The position numbers and the translations under genes are program-made. From contig NZ_JADPJH010000026.1 in NCBI RefSeq assembly GCF_023073315.1, forward strand, positions 324,915 to 382,725: a stretch of 57,811 nucleotides of DNA, in the 5' to 3' direction. Positions 53,013-57,811 of this stretch are shown here, one piece after another; within the stretch, counting starts at the first letter, position 1, and each line of letters opens with the position of its first letter. The DNA comes from Bradyrhizobium sp. 1. Its GTDB lineage: Bacteria; Pseudomonadota; Alphaproteobacteria; Rhizobiales; Xanthobacteraceae. Under the pieces are notes generated by a model, which was not told where the DNA came from, did no database searches, and was given only the letters and a program-made list of their open reading frames with translations.

Positions 53013-54635
53013 ATGAAGCGCCGCGATTTCCTCAAGTCCGTTTCCGGATTGGCCGCTGGCGCGGCGCTTCCGGCCATGCCCTCCGTGATCTCCTCGGCCC
53101 AGGCCGACGCGCGCTCGGAGACGCTGCTGATCGTCTCGGAAGGCGGCCCCAACAATCTCGACATCCACGGCGTCGGCACCAACGTGCCCGGCTATGAGGT
53201 GTCGTGGAACTGCTACGACCGGTTGATCAGCCATGAGATGAAGAGCGGCCCCGGCGGCGTGCCCTATTACGACCGCGACAAGTTCAAGGGCGAGCTCGCC
53301 GACGACATGAAGATCGACGACATGTCGGTCACCTTCAAGCTGAAGAAGAACGCCAAATTCCACGACGGCGCGCCCGTCACCGCCAAGGACGTGAAGTGGT
53401 CGCTCGACCGCGCCGTCACCGTCGGCGGCTTCCCGACCTTCCAGATGAGCGCGGGCTCGCTGACGAAACCCGAGCAGTTCGTCGTGATCGACGACAACAC
53501 GGTGCGGGTCGACTTCGCGAAGAAGGACCGGCTCACGGTCCCCGATCTCGCCGTGATCGTGCCGTGCATCATCAACTCCGAGCTGGTGAAGAAGAACGCC
53601 AGCGAGAAGGACCCGTGGGGTCTCGAGTATACAAAGCAGCAGACCGCGGGCTCCGGCGCCTACAAGGTGACGAAGTGGACCGCCGGCACCGAAGTGGTGA
53701 TGGAGCGCAACGAGGATTGGGTCGGCGGCCCGCTGCCGAAGATCAAGCGCGTGATCTGGCGCATGGTGCCGCAGGCCGGCAACCGTCGCGCCCTGCTCGA
53801 GCGTGGCGACGCCGATATCTCCTACGAACTGCCGTTCAAGGATTTCCAGGAGATGAAGGCGAGCGGCAAGCTCAACGTGGTGTCGCTGCCGTTCTCCAAC
53901 GGCATCCAGTACATCGGCATGAACGTCACCAAGCCGCCGTTCGACAATCCAAAAGTGCGTCAGGCGGTCGCCTACGCGATCCCCTATCAGAAGATCATGG
54001 ACGCCGTGATGTTCGGGCTGGCGAACCCGATGTTCGGCGCCGCCAAGGACAAGCCGACCGAAGTCGCGTGGCCGCAGCCGCACAAATACAACACCGACAT
54101 CGAGAAGGCGAAGGCGCTGATGGCCGAGGCCGGCCTCGCGGGCGGCTTCGAGACCACGATCTCGTTCGACCTGAATTTCGCGGGCGTCAACGAGCCGCTC
54201 TGCGTGCTGGTGCAGGAGAGCCTCGCCCAGATCGGCATCAAGACCACCATCAACAAGGTGCCCGGCGCCAACTGGCGCACCGAGCTGAACAAGAAGGAGA
54301 TGCCGCTCTTCACCAACGTGTTCTCGGGCTGGCTCGATTACCCCGAATACTTCTTCTACTGGTGCTATCACGGCAACAATTCCGTCTTCAACACCATGAG
54401 CTACAAGTCGGCCGAGATGGACAAGCTGATTGACGGCGCCCGCACCGCCGCTGCGACCGGCGATACCGCGACCTACGACACCGACGTGAAAGGCTTTGTC
54501 GATCTCGCCTACAGCGACATCCCGCGCATCCCGCTGTACCAGCCGTTCGTCAACGTCGCGATGCAGAAGAACATCAGCGGCTACCAATACTGGTTCCACC
54601 GCCGCCTCGATTATCGCGCGATGGCGAAGGGGTGA
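53013..54635 (+). CDS. ABC dipeptide/oligopeptide-type binding protein (SBP family 5), Tat signal
   Basis: A 540-aa periplasmic binding protein. The N-terminus MKRRDFLKSVSGLAAGAALPAM is a Tat signal followed by a cleavage region SSAQADA. Typical family-5 segments follow: TFKLKKNAKFHDGAPVTAKDVKWSLDRAV, GSGAYKVTKW, LLERGDADISYELPFKDF and IQYIGMNVTKPPFDNPKVRQAVAYAI. It would bind a peptide, opine or other organic solute for DppBCD-type import. ATG at 53013 was chosen because of GGAG and the Tat motif. It is the first gene of the operon, under the sigma-54 promoter at 52955-52969. Confidence 0.93.
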   Translation: MKRRDFLKSVSGLAAGAALPAMPSVISSAQADARSETLLIVSEGGPNNLDIHGVGTNVPGYEVSWNCYDRLISHEMKSGPGGVPYYDRDKFKGELADDMKIDDMSVTFKLKKNAKFHDGAPVTAKDVKWSLDRAVTVGGFPTFQMSAGSLTKPEQFVVIDDNTVRVDFAKKDRLTVPDLAVIVPCIINSELVKKNASEKDPWGLEYTKQQTAGSGAYKVTKWTAGTEVVMERNEDWVGGPLPKIKRVIWRMVPQAGNRRALLERGDADISYELPFKDFQEMKASGKLNVVSLPFSNGIQYIGMNVTKPPFDNPKVRQAVAYAIPYQKIMDAVMFGLANPMFGAAKDKPTEVAWPQPHKYNTDIEKAKALMAEAGLAGGFETTISFDLNFAGVNEPLCVLVQESLAQIGIKTTINKVPGANWRTELNKKEMPLFTNVFSGWLDYPEYFFYWCYHGNNSVFNTMSYKSAEMDKLIDGARTAAATGDTATYDTDVKGFVDLAYSDIPRIPLYQPFVNVAMQKNISGYQYWFHRRLDYRAMAKG

Positions 54636-54685
54636 GGGGATGGCGGGCGCTGTCCTTCGGAGTGAGGTGAGCACGCTTTTCAGGC

Positions 54686-54790
54686 TCCCTCCCCCCTTGT
54701 GGGGGAGGGTTGGGGAGAGGGGCAGCCACAACCTCAGACCTCTCCCGGAGCCACCCCCCTCCCTAACCCTCCCCCACAAGGGGGGAGGGA
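54686..54790. repeat. Inverted repeat with 26-bp arms, copy 2
   Basis: Left arm 54686-54711 and right arm 54765-54790 are exact reverse complements, with core CCCTCCCCCCTTGTGGGGGA as at 36322-36474. It sits inside the operon between the binding protein and first permease gene, where its hairpin may lower downstream expression or stabilise the upstream mRNA. Confidence 0.85.
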
Positions 54791-54848
54791 ACGCAGCGGA
54801 GCGCGTTGCGCGATCTCATTTCAAAGCGAAGCGCGAGAGGACATCCCC

Positions 54849-55862
54849 ATGCTGACCATGATCGGCAAGCGCCTGATGTTCGCGATCCCGTCGCTCATCG
54901 GCGTCGTCATCGTCACCTTCCTGCTGACGCGCGCGCTCCCCGGCGACCCCGCCGCGTACTTCGCAGGGCCCGCGGCAACCAAGGAAGCCGTCGAGCAGAT
55001 CCGCAAGAAGCTCGGCCTCGACAAGCCGCTGATCGAGCAGTTCTTCCGCTACACCAACGACCTCGCCCACGGCGATTTCGGCAACTCGCTGACTACGGGA
55101 CAGCCGGTCGCGGCCGAGATCCGCAACCGCCTGCCGGCCTCCGCCGAACTCACGCTGCTCGGCCTCATCGTCTCCGTCGTCATCGCCATTCCGCTCGGCG
55201 TGCTGGCGGCAACGCGGCCGGGATCATGGGTCGATCATTTATGTCGGGTGACGACGACAGCCGGCGTGTCGTTACCCGTGTTCTTCACCGGGCTCGTGCT
55301 GGTTTATGTCTTCTATTTCCAGCTCGGCTGGTCGCCCGCACCACTCGGCCGGCTCGACGTATTCTACAGCGCGCCGCCGACGGTCACCGGGTTCTATCTG
55401 ATCGACACGCTGATCGCGCGCGACCTCGAGGCGTTTCGTTCGGCGGCGAGCCAGCTCATCCTGCCCGCGACGACGCTTGCGATCTTCTCGCTGGCGCCGA
55501 TCGCGCGCATGACGCGCGCCTCGATGCTCGCGGTGCTGTCGTCGGAGTTCGTGCGCACCGCCCGCGCCAGCGGCCTGTCGCCGGCGACCGTCATCGTCAC
55601 CTACGCGTTTCGCAACGCGATGCTGCCTGTCATCACCACGCTCAGCATGGTGTTCTCGTTCCTGTTGGGTGCCAACGTGCTGGTCGAGAAAGTGTTCGCC
55701 TGGCCCGGCATCGGCTCCTACGCGGTGGAAGCACTGATCTCGTCGGACTTCGCGCCGGTGCAAGGCTTCGTGCTGACCATGGCGGTGATGTACGTGCTGC
55801 TCAATCTCGTGATCGACATTCTCTACGGCGTGATCGATCCACGCGTCAGGCTTGAGGGCTGA
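54849..55862 (+). CDS. Peptide-type ABC transporter permease (DppB-like)
   Basis: A 337-aa inner-membrane permease. It opens LTMIGKRLMFAIPSLIGVVIVTFLLTRALPGDPA, the DppB-type first helix, and has the EAA loop ARASGLSPATVIVTYAFRNAMLPVI, which docks on the ATPase. Six helices are visible. ATG at 54849 follows GAGAGGACATCCCC; the longer open frame upstream is repeat sequence. It ends 3 bp before the second permease gene. Confidence 0.95.
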   Translation: MLTMIGKRLMFAIPSLIGVVIVTFLLTRALPGDPAAYFAGPAATKEAVEQIRKKLGLDKPLIEQFFRYTNDLAHGDFGNSLTTGQPVAAEIRNRLPASAELTLLGLIVSVVIAIPLGVLAATRPGSWVDHLCRVTTTAGVSLPVFFTGLVLVYVFYFQLGWSPAPLGRLDVFYSAPPTVTGFYLIDTLIARDLEAFRSAASQLILPATTLAIFSLAPIARMTRASMLAVLSSEFVRTARASGLSPATVIVTYAFRNAMLPVITTLSMVFSFLLGANVLVEKVFAWPGIGSYAVEALISSDFAPVQGFVLTMAVMYVLLNLVIDILYGVIDPRVRLEG

Positions 55863-55865
55863 ACC

Positions 55866-56765
55866 ATGAGCTCCGTTGCACCTGCTGTTGAACCCGCTGG
55901 TCCCGCGCGTACGTCGGGACTGGTCGCGCTCCTCGAACAGACCCGTTACGTTCTCGGCGAGAACAAGGTCACGGGCTTTTCCTTCGCCCTGCTGATCGTG
56001 ATTCTGCTGGCCGCGATCTTCGGTCCCTATGTGGTGCCGTACGATCCGCTGGCGTCCGACACCGCCGCGTCGCTGAAGCCGCCGTCGATGGCGCACTGGT
56101 TCGGCACTGACCAGCTCGGTCGGGACATCTTTAGCCGCGTCGTGGTGGCGACACGGCTCGATACCTTCATCGCGGTCGCCTCCGTCGTGCTGGTGTTTTT
56201 GATGGGCGGGCTCGCCGGCATTGCGGCCGGTTACTTCGGCGGCTGGACCGATCGCATCGTCGGCCGCATCGCCGACACCATCATGGCGTTTCCGCTGTTC
56301 GTGCTCGCCATGGGCATCGTCGCCGCGCTGGGCAACACCGTGCAGAACATCATTCTCGCGACCGCGATCGTGAACTTCCCGCTCTATGCCCGCGTCGCTC
56401 GCGCCGAGGCCAATGTCCGCCGCAATGCCGGCTTCGTGCAGGCCGCGCGTCTGTCCGGCAATGGCGAATTCCGCATCCTGCTGGTGCACATTCTGCCGAA
56501 CATCATGCCGATCATGATCGTGCAGATGTCGCTGACCATGGGCTACGCCATCCTCAATGCCGCCGGCCTCTCCTTCATCGGCCTCGGCGTCCGACCGCCG
56601 ACCGCCGAATGGGGCATCATGGTCGCGGAAGGCGCGGGCTTCATGGTCTCCGGCGAATGGTGGATCGCGCTATTTCCGGGCCTCGCGCTGATGATCGCCG
56701 TGTTCTGCTTCAACCTCCTCGGCGACGGCCTCCGCGACATCGTCGACCCCCAGCGGAGGACGTGA
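55866..56765 (+). CDS. Peptide-type ABC transporter permease (DppC-like)
   Basis: A 299-aa partner permease. It has a cytoplasmic N-terminus, the TM1 region FSFALLIVILLAAIFGPYVVPYDP, the family-typical HWFGTDQLGRDIFSRV motif, and EAA loop ARLSGNGEFRILLVHILPNIMPIMIVQ. Its stop overlaps the start of a small ORF by one base (TGATG), and then the ATPase gene follows. Confidence 0.95.
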   Translation: MSSVAPAVEPAGPARTSGLVALLEQTRYVLGENKVTGFSFALLIVILLAAIFGPYVVPYDPLASDTAASLKPPSMAHWFGTDQLGRDIFSRVVVATRLDTFIAVASVVLVFLMGGLAGIAAGYFGGWTDRIVGRIADTIMAFPLFVLAMGIVAALGNTVQNIILATAIVNFPLYARVARAEANVRRNAGFVQAARLSGNGEFRILLVHILPNIMPIMIVQMSLTMGYAILNAAGLSFIGLGVRPPTAEWGIMVAEGAGFMVSGEWWIALFPGLALMIAVFCFNLLGDGLRDIVDPQRRT

Positions 56766-56863
56766 TGGCCAATCCTCCACAAAAAATCTCCAGCGATTCC
56801 AATGCCATCTCTACTGTGCATGGGGTTGTTTTCGACCTTTTGAGTGACGGGAGGCCCGCATGA
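56765..56863 (+). CDS. 32-codon ORF coupled to dppC-like and dppD-like genes
   Basis: A candidate protein of 32 aa, MANPPQKISSDSNAISTVHG and then VVFDLLSDGRPA. It begins within the permease stop (TGATG) and ends within the ATPase start (ATGA), so translation would be coupled on both sides. About 46% G+C over 56765-56848 by hand count, far below the flanking genes, suggests a foreign or repeat origin. No family is recognised. It could be a real small protein, a translational coupler, or a decayed dispersed element with a fortuitous frame. Confidence 0.35.
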   Translation: MANPPQKISSDSNAISTVHGVVFDLLSDGRPA

Positions 56864-57811
56864 CCGCCCAGCCGCTGCTCGACGTCCAGGATCTCACCGT
56901 CGAATTCACCACCCGCCGCGGCATCGTGAAAGCCGTGCAGCACGTCAACATCTCCGTCGCCAAGGGCGAGACGCTCGCCATCGTCGGCGAGTCCGGCTCC
57001 GGCAAGTCGGTGACGTCCTACGCGGTGATGCGCATCCTCGACCGCGCCGGGCGGATCGCCGAGGGCTCGGTGATGTTCTCGGGCATCGACGTCAAGGCCG
57101 CGACTGAAGACCAGATGCGCGATCTGCGCGGCCGCGAAGTCTCGATGATCTTCCAGAACCCGCGCGCGGCGCTGAACCCGATCCGGAAAGTGGGCGACCA
57201 GATCGAGGACGTGCTGCGCACCCATGTGCAGCAAGCCATGGTTTCGGACCGCGGCGAAAAGGCGATCGAGGCGCTGGAGCAGGTCAAGATCGCCCGCCCG
57301 CGCGAGCGCTATCACGCCTATCCGTTCGAACTGTCGGGCGGCATGTGCCAGCGCGTCGTCATCGCGCTCGCGCTGGCCTGCAATCCGCAACTGCTGATCG
57401 CGGACGAGCCGACCACCGGCCTCGACGTCACCACGCAGAAGGCGGTGATGGACCTGATCGTCGAGCTGACCAGGCGCAAGGCGATGTCGACCATCCTGAT
57501 CACGCATGATCTCGGTTTGGCTGCCGCCTATTGCGACCGTGTCGTCGTGATGGAAAAGGGCCGGGTGGTCGAGACCGCCAAGGCCGCCGACATCTTCGCC
57601 AACCCGCAGCACCCCTATACGAAAAAGCTGATGCGCGCGACGCCGCGGCTTGGTGTGAGCCTGCGGGATCTGTTGCCGGAGGAGGATGCAAGTGCAGCGG
57701 CATCCTTCGCCTCTCCCCGCACGCGGGGAGAGGCCGACGCGCGCAGCGCGGCGGGTGAGGGGGACTCTCCCAGCACCGTGCGCGCGGAGAGTCCCCCCCC
57801 CCCCCCCCCCC
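56860..57811 (+). CDS. Peptide-type ABC transporter ATPase (DppD-like), runs off end
   Basis: An ATPase open from ATG 56860 to the window end (317 codons, no stop). Translated by hand: N-terminal PLLDVQDLTVEFTTRRG, Walker A GESGSGKS, Q-loop FQNPRAALNP, signature LSGGMCQRVVIALAL, Walker B LLIADEPTTGLD, H-loop ITHD, and the peptide-transporter tail NPQHPYTKKLM. GGGAGG precedes the start. From about codon 283 on, the frame reads through the dispersed repeat (ASPRTRGEADARSAAGEG) and ends in a proline run from the terminal poly-C. The real C-terminus is therefore uncertain, and the second ATPase (DppF type) would lie beyond the window. Confidence 0.92.
   Translation, partial: MTAQPLLDVQDLTVEFTTRRGIVKAVQHVNISVAKGETLAIVGESGSGKSVTSYAVMRILDRAGRIAEGSVMFSGIDVKAATEDQMRDLRGREVSMIFQNPRAALNPIRKVGDQIEDVLRTHVQQAMVSDRGEKAIEALEQVKIARPRERYHAYPFELSGGMCQRVVIALALACNPQLLIADEPTTGLDVTTQKAVMDLIVELTRRKAMSTILITHDLGLAAAYCDRVVVMEKGRVVETAKAADIFANPQHPYTKKLMRATPRLGVSLRDLLPEEDASAAASFASPRTRGEADARSAAGEGDSPSTVRAESPPPPPP
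57707..57811. repeat. Dispersed palindromic repeat at right end with terminal poly-C
   Basis: 57710-57733 is the same 24-bp palindrome as at 70-93; 57753-57770 (GGGTGAGGGGGACTCTCC) is the reverse complement of 24-41. GGGGACTCTCC (57760-57770) and GGAGAGTCCCC (57785-57795) are an inner inverted repeat. The last 19 bases are all C, where the left-end copy has only five C followed by TCACCC, so the tail is probably a read or assembly artefact. Confidence 0.82.

Overview
The window looks like chromosomal DNA of a Bradyrhizobium-type alphaproteobacterium (Hyphomicrobiales). The support is the high G+C, heavy use of GTG and TTG starts beside GGAGG-type ribosome sites, a periplasmic sox thiosulfate-oxidation cluster, an AapJ-like binding protein, and many short palindromic intergenic repeats of the kind common in rhizobia. 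I see no rRNA, tRNA, CRISPR array, transposase or phage gene. Species cannot be fixed from the sequence alone. Both ends lie in the same dispersed repeat in opposite orientation, and the right end finishes in 19 C residues, so the window is probably a whole contig broken at repeats.

Layout, left to right. 0.1-2.8 kb (-): acyl-CoA synthetase and iron-containing alcohol dehydrogenase. 3.1-7.5 kb (+): RND efflux adaptor and pump. 7.7-8.9 kb: orphan branched-chain-type binding protein. 9.0-13.7 kb (-): MAPEG protein, then an AttH-like lipocalin, FtsX-type permease and ATPase. 13.8-18.5 kb: two MFS transporters, an N-acyl-D-amino-acid deacylase and a small acidic protein. 18.6-24.5 kb (-): sulfur region, soxX-soxY-soxZ-soxA-soxK-soxB-dsrE-like followed by a persulfide dioxygenase-rhodanese fusion; soxCD is absent here. 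24.7-30.4 kb: DUF938 methyltransferase, prolyl oligopeptidase, two MFS transporters. 30.5-34.3 kb: VOC and carboxymuconolactone-decarboxylase-like proteins opposite a pair of acyl-CoA dehydrogenases. 34.4-37.5 kb (-): AapJ-like protein, L,D-transpeptidase, unknown membrane protein. 37.6-40.2 kb (-): CIO-type cytochrome bd with a 42-aa DUF2474 subunit. 40.3-41.6 kb (-): thioredoxin-like and CcdA-like proteins. 42.0-42.6 kb: ECF sigma factor. 43.0-48.5 kb (-): a signalling operon of TRAP-type binding protein, membrane kinase, REC/DUF3369 kinase and OmpR-type regulator. 48.7-52.8 kb (+): UgpB-like protein, protealysin-type M4 peptidase with its emfourin inhibitor, and an APH-fold protein. 53.0-57.8 kb (+): a dipeptide/oligopeptide ABC operon behind a near-consensus sigma-54 promoter, its ATPase gene running off the end.

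Themes are inorganic sulfur oxidation, terminal respiration and thiol chemistry, acyl-CoA metabolism, and solute sensing and uptake. Four solute-binding proteins lack a permease in this window. Every one of the five convergent gene junctions carries a palindrome, so the dispersed repeats probably double as two-way terminators.

The most interesting leads are the four-gene binding-protein/kinase/kinase/regulator locus (42980-48523), a possible short RNA gene beside the ECF sigma factor (41811-41940), the sigma-54-controlled peptide transporter with a tightly coupled 32-codon ORF (52861-57811), and the M4 peptidase-emfourin pair.
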